From Strigops habroptila (lineage: Eukaryota > Chordata > Aves > Psittaciformes > Psittacidae): a stretch of DNA of 64,000 nt. The position numbers and the translations under genes are program-made. The notes beneath the pieces are model-generated. The model had not been told where the DNA came from. It did no database searches and saw only the letters and a list, made by a program, of their open reading frames with translations. This document shows positions 23,869-34,560 of the stretch, piece by piece. Within the stretch, counting starts at the first letter, position 1; every line of letters starts with the position of its first letter. Location: positions 98,763,552 to 98,827,551 of the forward strand of contig NC_044277.2 of assembly GCF_004027225.2 (NCBI RefSeq), in the 5' to 3' direction.

Positions 23869-25555
23869 TGATGGGCTTTTCTCAGGGGAAGATTCTTGAT
23901 CACCCAACAAGCCATTTCCATACTGTATGATACCAGCCTGGAAGAAAGATGCTAAAGGATTCCCTTTTCAAGAGCAGCATTTGCCTCTCCTTCTACACAC
24001 AACCTCCCAAAAGAACATCTCCTAATGCAATACACTTTGTTGGTAATATTAGAAGATAAATACAAATAGCTTGAATTTAGGAGGGTAAGCAGCAGAGTTT
24101 GGGCAGCATTAGCTCTGCAGGGTGAAGTCTGCTGAAGACCTGGGCAATAGGAAGAGATAAGGAAGCCTTGACAACGACAAAGCCTTTAGTGGGGTCAGTC
24201 AAGGCTAGTCAGAAGTAGTGAAGGGCAGGAGGGTCTGTTAGAAAGATAGGAGGACTGGACAGGGTGAAGAATCAGAAAAAGGAAGGAGGATGACCGGAAC
24301 AGGGAGACACTGCAGCTTACTTCCAGGCATCTTTTTGATAGAAAAGTTCAGAAAAAGACTGGGTAGTTTATCTGTTCCTTCTTATATCATATATCCTACA
24401 GCCATTCTCACATGTCCTTTTGAAAAGCCTACTGAGACTGGATCCATTTATGCTCCTCTGCAGTGTTGTGGAGAATATCTACTGATTTCTTTGAATCATA
24501 AACAGCTCTTTTCTTTTGAATTTGTCTGGAGAAGGAGGTATTCTAGTTTTACTGTAAAAGCATGGACTACATATAGCAAATTAAGGGGTCAAGGGATCAT
24601 CTGGCTCTGAGTCCTATGACACCTCATCTTTTCCATCCACATCCCCAAATGGGAGACCCATATCCATATAACCTGTTAGGAGCAACTCCTTGCTCAGTGT
24701 GACATGTCTTTTGAAGAGTGCTAGTTGGCATGGACAGAAGAGGGACTGTGACACACTTTGTGGGAGAGCTGAAACACGAAGGCAAAATGTCCTGGCCTAG
24801 GTTGGACTGAGCAGAGAGCTGCTGAGGTCTTGAATTGAAGACTGAGTGGGATTCTCCTTTCTCTTCTCTAACAAAACAAAGCAAGATTGCCTTAAATCCT
24901 CCTAAGACCTTCTTTAATAATAAGATTGAAGTTCTCTTAATTGCTTTCTGGTTTTGGAGCTTTTTGATTTTGTGCTTTCTTGTATTTCTTTGTGACCATC
25001 AGGACTAGGTCACCTCTTCTTTCAACAGCTCTGAGAGCTTCCAACCCCCTTAAGGTTGAGCCCATCCTCTAGGAAGTGCATTAAAATCAAGGGAAACACA
25101 AAGTGTCACTCTTTGAGGACAGGGACAAAGTTTCAGGTGTTGCCTGGATTCTGACCTTCTTTGGGACCCAGGAAGGTGTGTAGAAAAACCCAGAAAGGAA
25201 AATCAGCCAATTCCTAGCATTTCCAGTGCCAAGGAGTTTGGCACTAAGCAGCTTTTTGCTGCGTGGTGTCTGGCAGTGCAGGGTCTTATTTTCAACAAGC
25301 CCCATTAAAGGATTACAAGAGCCTAGTTAAAATAATGCCCTTCAAGCTTATCCGTTATTGGAAAGAAAACAAGAATAAACAGAAAGTGTTCTATCATCCA
25401 CAGTGTTATTGCTTGTAGTGCTTTAAAAGAAGAAAAAAAGCAAAACTGGCAGAGTTTTTAGAGAAATATATAAACACACACACACTCTTGTCTACAAATA
25501 TAAAGTGACTTTTGTTTCATTTCTGGTTTATAGCTCTGAAAAAAAATCAACAGCT

Positions 25556-25565
25556 CCCCCCCCCC
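25556..25565. repeat. Poly-C run
   Basis: Ten consecutive C (ten G on the minus strand). Unusual in this AT-rich surrounding and prone to sequencing length error. Confidence 0.85.
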
Positions 25566-25633
25566 ACTTAATCTAATTACTCCTGATATTTTGCCATTGC
25601 ATTAAAAGTCTTACCTCTAAGAAATAATCAATT

Positions 25634-25660
25634 AAAAAAAAAAAAAAAAGAAAAGAAAAG
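25634..25660. repeat. Poly-A followed by (AAAAG)n
   Basis: A 16-A run followed by short AAAAG units. No identifiable retrotransposon body precedes it. Confidence 0.85.
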
Positions 25661-26319
25661 GAAGAAATTCCAAAAGAGAGTTGCTATATTTACATTTTTA
25701 ATAGACTTTATTAAACATGCATTGTAAAGCCAAGGATTTCGCATCAGCCGGAACAACAGCAACAGAAAATTAAATCGTAAATACTGTTTGCCACAAGTAG
25801 TCACGTTTTCCAAATAAAATAGCCTTGCATGGAAGGCTGGATGGCTTGGTGGAGAGCTAATGGAGTAGGGAGCCTTTCCCCTTAAGGCTGCCAAGATGAA
25901 CTTCATCCAGACTGGGACAACAGCAAACATGGGAGGTCCCAGTTCTGCTGTTCACAGACCCCAGACCCTGATGAGGTCTCCTGAGGTTTTCAGCAGATGA
26001 GATACACTCTATCCCTTCTGCAGATCAAGAAATCGAGAACCTCAAGTGAATGGGAACTGATCAGAGTTCTCTGGAAAGCCACACCAACATAGCAGCCCAG
26101 AACACTCTGGACACCCTGGTTGCTTCAGCTTTGGTCCATCACCAGATCAGTTCATCTCCAGAGCAGAGAAAGCATCATGCGAGGCCACATATCTGATATG
26201 CATCAGGAGTAATGCGTCTGGTTCTTTGGGTCCCTTAACGAGGAAAGGCCAGGATGGTGCTGTGTGATGAGGGCAGGAATGGTGATGGGTTTGGTGAAAG
26301 TGCCATGCTGAGCTGCAAT

Positions 26320-26800
26320 GAGTCCAGAGAAGGCCATGAAGATGATCCGAGGGCTGGAGCACCTCTCCTATGGAGACAGGCTGAGAGAGCTGGGCTTGTT
26401 CAGCTTGGAGAAACTGAAGGAAACCTGGGAGCTCTGAGGAAACCTGAGAGCAGCTTCCAGGACCCAAAGAGGCTGACAAGAAAGCTGGAGAGGGACTTTC
26501 GACAAGGGCAGGTATGGACAGGACAAGGGGAATAGCTTTATCCTGACAGAGGGGGGATTTAGGTTAAATATTATGAAGTTCTTCCCTGTGAGGGTGGTGA
26601 GGCCCTGGCACAGGTTGCCCAGAGAAGCTGTGGCTGCCCCATCCCTGGCAGTGTTCAAGGCCGGGTTGGACAGGGCTTTGAGCAACCTGGTCTAGTGGAA
26701 GGTGTCCCTGCCTGTGGCGGGGGATTGGAACTGCGTGGTCTTCAAGGTCCCTTCCAACCTGAACTATTCTGTGAGTCTATGCTTCTATAATTCTATGAAT
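26320..26800 (+). mobile_element. CR1 LINE, 3' end with octamer tail
   Basis: This sense-strand copy reads 'agtccagagaaggccatga', 'gctggagcacctctcctatg', 'gagagagctgggcttgttc', 'gaagttcttccctgtgagg', 'cctggcagtgttcaaggcc', and ends in degenerate ATTCTATG units at 26766-26800. It lacks the 5' two-thirds of the element. The middle, around 26405-26465, departs from other copies, which suggests a local rearrangement. It is inverted relative to the long 27.4-kb copy, 570 bp away. Confidence 0.95.
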
Positions 26801-27368
26801 GAGTTGCTGATGGAAGACTATAATAGATGATTTATAAGCAGCAGATGTAGTTCTAAGGACTTTCTTCCTCAGAACCCACATGTGGGTAGAGGGCAAAATT
26901 AAAGATTGCACCGATGAGCAGCTCCTGTCATATAGAGTCACTTAACTAGAGAGATACTGAGATTGGAAATGAGGAAGCAAGGGGCACGAAGGATGACTGA
27001 GTGAGCAGCTTCATGTCTGGTGGGGTAGAAAGAAGAAGGAGGCAGAGGCAGTGACTGGAATTTCATTTACCTGGTCAGTTACTGGAATAGGTTTCTTTCC
27101 CCAGATCCATGTCTGACCATAGGAATGGCCACACTGGGGCATCCCAAAGACCCTCCTTGCCTAGAACATCAGCTGGTTCCTAAAGGGAGGAATGTAAGAA
27201 CTGGGCAAGTGTGCACTGCTTTTCTTCCAAATAATGCCTTGGCTTCCAATAATTCATGTCCAGAAGTAGTATATTTTTTTAAGAGTTTTAGGTAAATCTG
27301 CTTTTTGAATCCTGATGTGTACAGGCATCCACAGATTCTTGTGACAAAGAGTTTCAAAACTCTGTGGG
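26801..27368. other. Unannotated spacer between two inverted CR1 copies
   Basis: About 570 bp of unique-looking sequence. No exon or repeat was recognised. Confidence 0.55.
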
Positions 27369-27462
27369 CATAGAATCATAGAATCATAGAATAGTTAGGG
27401 TTGGAAAGGATCTTAAGATCATCTAGTTCCAGCCTCCCTGCCATGGGCAGGGACACGTCACA

Positions 27463-28053
27463 CTAAACCATGTGGCCCAAGGCTCTGTCCAACCTGGCCT
27501 TGAACACCGCCAGGGATGGAGCATTCACAACTTCCTTGGGCAACACATTCCAGTGCCTCACCACCCTCACAGTAAAGAACTTCTTCCTTGTATCTAATCT
27601 AAACTTCCTCTGTTTAATTTTGAACCAGTTACCACTTGTCCTACCACTACAGTCCCTAACGAAGAGCCCATCCCCAGCATCCTTACAGGCCCCCTTCAGA
27701 TACTGGAAGGCTGCTATGAGGTCTCCATGCAGGCTTGTTTTCTCCAGGCTGAACAGCCCCAACTTCCTTAGCCTGTCTTCATATGGGGGGTGCTCTAGCC
27801 CCCTTATCATCCTCGTGGCCCTCTTCTGGACTTGCTCCAACAGCTGCATGTCCTTTTTATGTTGAGGACACCAGAAGTGTACACAGTACTCCAAGTGGGG
27901 TCTCACGAGAGCAGAGTAGAGGGGCAGGATCACCTCCTTTGACCTGCTGGTCACACTTCTTTTGATGCAGCCCAGGATACGGTTGGCTTTCTGGGCTGCA
28001 AATGCACACTGAAGCCGGCTCATGTTAAGCTTCTCATCAACCAACACCCCCAA
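27463..28053 (-). pseudogene. CR1 ORF2 C-terminal segment (196 codons)
   Basis: This is the region after the reverse-transcriptase catalytic core. Blocks seen are [63 protein letters not shown] and [20 protein letters not shown], ending in LDRALGHMV. These blocks recur, more decayed, in the short copies at 4.8, 26.6, 37.4, 54.5 and 62.4 kb. It reaches the natural ORF2 stop just inside the 3' UTR. Upstream it is out of frame with the reverse-transcriptase piece because of at least two small length changes between 28054 and 28200. One involves the duplicated word CTTGTGAGGTG (minus strand, near 28180-28200). No function is expected. The piece is useful as the local reference for aligning the other copies. 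Confidence 0.93.
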
Positions 28054-28193
28054 GTCCTTTTCTGCAGGGCTGCTCTGAATCTTCTCCGCCCAACCTGTAG
28101 CTGCGCCTGGGGTTGCCCCGACCCAGGTGTAGGACCTTACACTTGGCTTGGTTGAACTTCAGAAGGTTGGCATTGGCCCACCTCACAAGCGTG

Positions 28194-28895
28194 TCACCTC
28201 ACAAGGTCCCTCTGGATGGCATCCCTTCCCTCCAGCGTATCAACCGAACCACACAGCTTAGTGTCATCGGCAAACTTGCTGAGGGCACACTCAATCCCAC
28301 TGTCCATGTCGCCAACAAAGATGTTGAACAAGACAGGTCCCAACACTGATCTCTGAGGGACACCGCTCATTACTGTTTTCCAAGTGGACATTGAGCCGTT
28401 GACCACAACTCTTTGTGTGTGGCCATCCAGCCAGTTCTTTATCCACTGAGTTGTCCATCTATCAAATTGATGTCTCTCCAGTTTAGAGACAAGGATGTTG
28501 TGCTGGACAATGTCAAATGCTTTGCACAAGTCCAGGTAGATGACATTAACTGCTCTGCCCCTGTCCATCAGTTCTATAGCCCCATCATAGAAGGCCACCA
28601 AATTGGTCAGGCAGGACTTGCACTTGGTGAAGCCATGTTGGCTGTCACCAACCACCTTGTTGTTTTCCATGTGCCTTAGCATGCTTTCCAGGAGAATCTG
28701 CTCCAAGATTTTGCCAGGCACAGAATTGAGACTGACTGACCTGTAGTTCCCTGGGTCTTCCATTTTCCCCTTCTTGAAAATGGGGATTATATTACCCTTC
28801 TTCCAGTCATCAGGAACTTCACCTGACTGCCATGATTTTGCAAATATGACGGTCAGTGGCTTAGCAACTTCATTCACCAGGCTTGGCAACTTCAT
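28194..28895 (-). pseudogene. CR1 reverse-transcriptase domain (233 codons)
   Basis: This is the core of the LINE reverse transcriptase. From the N-terminus it shows [35 protein letters not shown], the palm motif [14 protein letters not shown] with its aspartate, [16 protein letters not shown], and the catalytic FADDTKLC box at about residues 209-216. Both catalytic elements (the palm aspartate and the FADD pair) are therefore present. Substitutions at usually constant places include VPQRS, where the family has a glycine before SVLGP. The apparent Met start is an artefact: it lies in the second half of a 22-bp tandem duplication that shifts the frame from the upstream piece. The end (QRDLVR then stop) is caused by another small duplication. 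The protein cannot be made as one product from this locus. Confidence 0.94.
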
Positions 28896-28897
28896 TC
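28858..28897 (-). repeat. 22-bp tandem duplication inside the CR1 ORF
   Basis: GGCTTAGCAACTTCATTC (28858-28875) and GGCTTGGCAACTTCATTC (28880-28897) are 18-bp direct repeats with one difference, 22 bp apart. Because 22 is not a multiple of three, the duplication moves the reverse-transcriptase piece out of frame with the endonuclease piece. Confidence 0.92.
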
Positions 28898-28974
28898 GCC
28901 AGCTCCTTCAGGACCCGCGGATGGATTTCATCAGGTCCCACGGACTTGTGTACGTTCAGGTTCTTAAGATGGTC

Positions 28975-29775
28975 TCAAACCTCATCCTCTCCTACAGTGG
29001 GCCTAAGGTCTTCATTCTCACAGTTCCTGCATCTGCCTTCCAAGACTTGGGCGGTGTGGTCAGAGCATTTGCCAGTGAAGACTGAGGCAAAGAAGTCATT
29101 AAGAACCTCAGCCTTCTCCAAATCCAGGGTAGCCAGTTCTCCTGATAGCTTCTGGAGAGTGCCCATGTTGTCCCTAGTCTGTCTTTTATTTGCTACGTAT
29201 CTATAGAAGCCTTTCCTGTTGTCTTTCGCATCCCTTGCCAGATTCAATTCTAACTGGGCCTTAGCTTTCCTAACCTGGTCCCTAGCTTCCCGGACAATAT
29301 CCCTGTATTCTTCCCAGGTTGCCTGTCCTCGCCTCCACCTTTTATAAGCTTCTTTTTTCCCTCTAAGTTTCCTCAGCAGCTCCTTACCCATCCATGGACG
29401 TCTCCTGGCCCTCCTGTCACACTTCCTTCTAGTCGGGACGCAACACTCCTGAGCTTGTAGCAAGAGATCCTTGAATATCAACCAGCAGTCTTGGGCCCCC
29501 CTGCCCTCTAGGACTATATCCCATGGAACCCTACTAAGCAGGTTCCTGAAGAGGCCAAAGTCTGCTCTCTTGAATTCCAGGGCAGTGAGCTTGCTGCATG
29601 CTCTTCTCACTGTCCTGAGGATCTCAAACTCAACCATCTCGTGATCACTACGGCCAAGGCTGCCCTGGAGCGTCACATTTCCAAACAGCCCCTCCCTGTT
29701 GGTGAGCACGAGGTCAAGCACGGTACCTCTCCTTGTCACATGATGATTTAATTTGACTCCCCCTGGTTCTTGCAC
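28975..29775 (-). pseudogene. CR1 endonuclease C-terminus plus linker (266 codons)
   Basis: It opens with [20 protein letters not shown] and [11 protein letters not shown], which includes the conserved SDH triplet of APE-type LINE endonucleases. A basic linker follows ([19 protein letters not shown], then [20 protein letters not shown]), continuing to [19 protein letters not shown] and the approach to the reverse transcriptase. The frame stops at EDEV-TGA-DHL. In the family an arginine codon stands between V and D, so the TGA looks like a CGA decayed by CpG deamination. The listed start is a GTG inside a frame that stays open to about 29808. The N-terminal half of the endonuclease is missing because of 5' truncation. 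Nothing indicates expression. Confidence 0.93.
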
Positions 29776-29800
29776 TGGAGGAAGCCAGTAACAGTCAATT

Positions 29801-31604
29801 CCTTTTCACTTTTTCTTTTCCCCTCACAATTTTATAGACCTCTATTATCTCCCAACAATTCATCCTGAATGGTTCTATTGTTTTTAATGATTCCTCACAA
29901 GCAGAACGTTCCTTCATTTTGGTCTTACATGTTGCCTTTATCCAAAATTATATTTTAATCTTGTTTATTGGGGTTTTCAGATCTTGTTTAGCTTTATGAC
30001 CTGCAGTGAACAGAAATGCTTGGCAGAGATGTACTGGTCTGAGGAAAGGAGATGTTTTCTTCAGCCCAGTGGCCCGTCCCAATGTGTCTGAATCACACAG
30101 TTACACCTGCACTGGCATCTATTCCCACCAATTTCAGCAGCCTACTTTAATCAGATTAACAGAGCAGGCAGAAAGGCTCACCCTTTAATTACTTTATGGA
30201 TATATTATGACGAGGTCTATTATTTTCCTGTGTTGTTCTTTTGCCTGAATCCCTGGAGGCAGTTCTGCCATGACAATCACAACCAGGCTTCAAGGCTCTC
30301 TGTCCTGAGGCCATGGCATAGAAAGATCTGCATTTGCACCATTCAGCTTTTACCTCCAGAAGAGGGTTGCCACATCCCGAATGCCTTTGGATTCAGTCCC
30401 TGCAACAAATTCACAAATATTTTCCAGGAATGGTTTGGAAAGGTGATAGTTGACCAAGACTAAAACTGTGCCATGGATTGTTCTAACAGTTTACTAGTAT
30501 TTAGTTGGAGTTGAGTGCCTGGGAACATTCCTTGGCCCAATCAATTTGCTAAAATTGGTACAACCATCCAGCCTTGTGGCTGAAGACCGAAAAGGTCAGG
30601 CTCTTCTTCAGGCCTATCAAGTTTCATTTGAAGCATGAGAAGCACAACTGTTCTTTCTTCAAGCTTCCACATGGCTAGATCAGTGAGCCCTTGGTGAGGG
30701 GGCAAGAGCCTGACTATGCCCAAATCGCTAATATGTGAGATTTAATCTGGTATAATCTCAGGTGCAGCCAGTGGTGAATTTAATCAGATCATCACCTGTA
30801 AGTCATTTTCTTCTTCAGCTTTGTGGCTGCAGAGTAGATCTCTGGCTGCATAGAGGTTGGCTTCCAACTTTTAAGGTTAGGTTTGCACATTGTATTTCCT
30901 CCATACCTGAGAAGTTTCCCTAATTTTCATTCTGTCACATCTTCCTCAATTCCTGATGCCACACTTTCTATCTTCTTGTTCTGCCAGAATACGCTATACG
31001 AGTCCCTTATCTGAAGAAAATGCAGTGAGGTTTTAATACCTCTTCTCTTCTATCCTTTTGCCCTACAGGGGGTAGAGGTAGGAAGACATAGGACAGATGG
31101 AATGCTGGAAGTACATTGTCACCAAGAATGGAGTTCTCCAGGCATATGTATACCACATCTGATACAGCAGCCCAATGCTTTTTATTGTTCAGAATGGAAG
31201 AAAACAGCCCTTTTGCCAAGCAATATACAGCTCTGTTAAATATATTTAACAGTATATTTTTTACCGAAAGACCTTTCAATTGCTTGCAGTTAAAGGAGAG
31301 AAAAATCTGCAGGCCAAGCAAGCCATTGTATAAGGGAAGGACAATATTTCTGAAAAGACAGTCTTTGGCTTAGTGTCAAATTCATGCTTTGCACATTCAA
31401 CAAGCATCCAAAGTTAATCCATCCACAAGTAGGACTGAAAAATGAGTAAGCTCCTGAGATCCTGAACTGCAAACATGCTGGGGTGGCTGAGGCCAGTAAT
31501 CTTGATTTAACAACTTCACCAGCTAGTGGAAACAGGACTGTCATCAGGGATTGGGCCTAATCCAAACCCTTCTGCAGCTAGGTGAAAGGAGACCATTATT
31601 TCTG
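29801..31604. other. Unannotated sequence
   Basis: No repeat or exon was recognised. The longest open frame is about 104 codons (31007-31321, minus) and overlaps frames on the other strand. Confidence 0.55.
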
Positions 31605-31660
31605 TGAGACTTTTTGCTTCAGTTTCCTTAGAACAAAAAGGTGATAAGGATGTTCCTGAA
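31605..31660 (+). mobile_element. MIR-like core scrap
   Basis: 'gcttcagtttccttagaaca' followed by 'ggtgataaggatg' matches the MIR core phrase, in which 'cagtttcc...' precedes a 'gataa' word. Only about 55 bp is recognisable. Confidence 0.4.
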
Positions 31661-31703
31661 GTCAGGACTCAATTTATAAAAACTCCTGAAGTTTAACCCT
31701 GTC

Positions 31704-31739
31704 AAAAATAAAAATAAATAAATAATAAATAAAAAATAA
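31704..31739. repeat. Imperfect (AAAT)n microsatellite
   Basis: Successive aaaat/aaat units on the plus strand, 36 bp. Confidence 0.85.
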
Positions 31740-33170
31740 GCAAAACTTGGACAAAAGCAGAAGGAAAATTTTCCTGAAATTTGGCAGAGGAAAAAGAGAA
31801 TAGAAAGCGGAAAATGCTAATAAAAGTTTTAGTTTCAATGGACATGTGGGTGGCATGGAGTGGATGATTCTACAGTCTTTTTCAGACAGCAGAATTTATG
31901 CTACAGTTTTTTCCTTTGTCTTTGTTCCAACAAAGCATTTCTAAGCATGTGTGTAACTTTGATGAAGTTTTCAGCATTCTCTTAGAAATCAGTGGTACCA
32001 TATGTTCCAAGATAAGCAAGTGTTTAAGCTCTTCAAACACTCAGGATTCAAAACAGATCAGAGACAACAAAGCAAGCATGCAATAAACACAAATACTTAG
32101 TCCTAAGAAGAAGTTTTCAAGTATTTTATGTTTCTTTATGTTCTTTTTCTTTTCTAAGAAAATTGCAACTCTAGGGATCTGGCAATTTGGGGAAAACCTC
32201 AGATTTCATTGGAAACCAGAACCATATTCCCAGCTCATATAATTGCCAAGAAAGTCTCAAAAATGCTACCATCAAAGACCAAAGTCTTAACTGTTTGTTG
32301 ATGAAAATGCTAATGATTTTAAAGACAATCTTATGACTTCTTAACCTGAGAGGGCTAAAACAATGTAACTGCAGAACACAGAAAACTTCATTTGCAGCTT
32401 TGCAGGAGCAAAGCACAGTGTGTTTCTTCTCTTTGAGGCAAGGAAGGAAGACAGAGGAAGGAGCAGGACTTCGAATTTTAGCTGTATGGACTTGTCAGGC
32501 TCAGACATTTGGTCTAACAGCTAAATTATGCCAGACATTGTCATAGTTTTAAAATATTTTTAGGGAAGTGTACCTATCTTTTGGGATAAATGCAAAAGAA
32601 TATCCAGTAAATTTCTTCAAAGAATAAATTATGGAATTATCAGACCCTACTTGTTAAGCTGGAACTTTAGCCATAGCAATGGTAGGGTTTGTTTGGGTGT
32701 AATTACAAATGCAGGTGTGTATTCAGGAATGCCAAAGAGACCGAGAAAAACCCTATGCTGTTCATATGAAATTGAGAAAAAGAATAGAAATAAGAGAACA
32801 TTTTTGCTGTATCTAGACAGAGATTTTGAATTGTGAAAAAGAACCTTTTCCTGCCACGTTCTGGGAAATGTAAGCTTAGCTGCAGTCACTGTAAATTCAC
32901 AGATCTCCTCCTTTCAGTACCTGATGCTTATTTCTCAAAATCCTAAATATTGGCTAATTTCTAGCGTGAAGAATGTCAATGTTGGCACTGGCAGTGAGTT
33001 CTAGTGTCCCAAATGGGAAACTGTGGCTTGTTCTTCAAGGAGGAAATAATGGTGCAACTCATGGAATGTGAAAGCATCCAAGACTTTATGAAAGAAACTT
33101 AAAACTACAGATCAAAGAGCCTCAAGCTTTGCAGAAAGAAAAACAACTGCAATGTGAGCCAGCTAGGGAG

Positions 33171-33203
33171 AAAAGAAAAGAAAAAAACCAAGAAAAAAAC
33201 CAA
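33171..33203. repeat. A-rich low-complexity tract
   Basis: Units like gaaaag and ccaagaaaaaaacc. Low complexity only. Confidence 0.75.
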
Positions 33204-34316
33204 CATATTTATCCTGCAAATTGAGAGAGCTTAAAAATAATATGAACTTTGAAAAAGCATTCATGGTAAGGTCTAGGAGTATTCAGAAAATTGCCCACCA
33301 AGAGAAGACATTTTTCCCCTTGAAGAAAATGCAAAGCTTGCCCAAGACTGACCATCTGTGTTTAGTGTGTTTGCACAAAAGCATTCACCCAGTCTGATAA
33401 AGGCGCATATACATAAACTGAAAAAGATCAGATGGAAAAGTTGCATCCGAAATTTGGAGGAACAAGGATTAGCTGCAACTTTGTGTTTGAGTTTTATCAT
33501 AGAAGTCAGTACTGGGGTAACATTGGGGTTACACAATATTTAATAGACATGAAAGGACAGAGAAGCATTGACATTGGCTTAAATCTGGTAAACTTTGGAA
33601 CAGGAAGAAAACACATGGAGACACAAAACCAAACTTTCTGGTTTATCACTAATAGCGATAGTCACTAGGGAATATGTACAATTCCAGAAGTGGGAAAAAC
33701 TGACTCTGAAATTTAAACAGTTGCAATACAAGATAGCCCAGCAAGGTGGTGAGCTCATAATCAGTCTGTATTTGCAGGTGGCTAATAACCTTGTGATTAG
33801 TGCCCAGAAAAGCTGTGGAAATTCCTCTTAGAGATGCGGTCCATTTGAAGCCAATGATTTGTAGGCAATCTCTTTGCAGTATAAAAGTGCTTTTGCTGCC
33901 AGAAGCATGAACTGTTACACCAAGCATGTTCAGGGATAGTTGTTCAGGAGAGCTGGGAAATGCCAGAAGATTTCAGATTTTTTATTTTTAACTACTGAAA
34001 TTCTCTATGGCTGAAAGCAAGTGGGAAGTCCTGTTTCCAACCCTGTGGATGGCACTGGTCATGTTAGCACATCTTTAGCTCCTCCTGACAAGTGAGCCAA
34101 GTCTAGCTGCAGAAATGAACCCAATTAATTTGGACTGAAATGAGTTAGGAAATGGTCATACAATCACCTAAACTTGCATTTTCAAGAATGAAAATATATT
34201 TCAGCCATGACAGCTGGGGGAGGTAGACTGTGAAGTGTCTGTGAACAATTCCTGACTCAGAGTAGCTATAACCTCCTGGCTGCTTCATACCACCTAACAT
34301 TTCTTCCCTGAGTTGT

Positions 34317-34355
34317 TTAATTTAATATTAGGTAAATATTAATTTAATATTAGGT
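34317..34355. repeat. 17-bp perfect direct repeat, period 22
   Basis: TTAATTTAATATTAGGT occurs at 34317-34333 and again at 34339-34355. It lies at the edge of the MIR-like element. Confidence 0.9.
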
Positions 34356-34369
34356 GAAATTAATCAAGT

Positions 34370-34560
34370 CCTAATTAATTTTCGCAGCTCACCACCTTCT
34401 GGAGAATATGAGCAGCCCCAATTTGTAGTAAGGGACACTGAAGCACAGAGAAAAGGTGTGTTGCTACAGCTTATACTACAACTCACTGTCAGGACCTGGA
34501 AGAGGACTCATTGCGCATAGAGGTCACCCCAGCTCTAGGTTTCATACCTAGACCACCACA
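34370..34560 (-). mobile_element. MIR-like SINE, antisense
   Basis: Read on the plus strand it follows the reverse MIR layout: 'taattaat', 'ccccaatttgtagtaaggg', 'cactgaagcacagagaaaa', and finally 'catacctagaccacc', which corresponds to the tRNA-derived head with its A-box end. About 190 bp in the right order makes this the second clearest MIR-like element here. Confidence 0.55.

Larger units (their letters stand above)
23869..26319. other. Unannotated sequence with simple repeats
   Basis: No gene is seen. An AC run (25473-25486), a 10-C run (25556-25565) and a poly-A/AAAAG tract (25634-25660) lie close together in an AT-rich patch. Confidence 0.55.
27369..29800 (-). mobile_element. CR1 LINE, 2.4 kb, 5'-truncated, longest copy in the window
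   Basis: The plus strand begins with three CATAGAAT units (27369-27392), marking the 3' end on the minus strand. It then runs through the 3' UTR, the complete reverse-transcriptase region and the C-terminal part of the endonuclease. A full-length CR1 is about 4.5 kb, so this copy lacks ORF1 and most of the endonuclease. The 5' edge lies between about 29740 and 29805. Homologous reading seems to continue to near 29800, where an in-frame stop appears. It belongs to the CACTAAACCATG 3'-end group, like the 2.1-kb copy. The reading frame is broken by a stop near 28974, a 22-bp duplication near 28878 and further shifts between 28054 and 28200. Confidence 0.96.
31661..34316. other. AT-rich unannotated sequence with simple repeats
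   Basis: It contains an (AAAT)n-like block at 31704-31739 and an A-rich block at 33171-33203. No gene or transposon was recognised. Confidence 0.5.

Noticed and set aside
28413..29206. Plus-strand frames of 88-107 codons over the long CR1
   Set aside because: They are shadows of the minus-strand CR1 ORF2 pieces.
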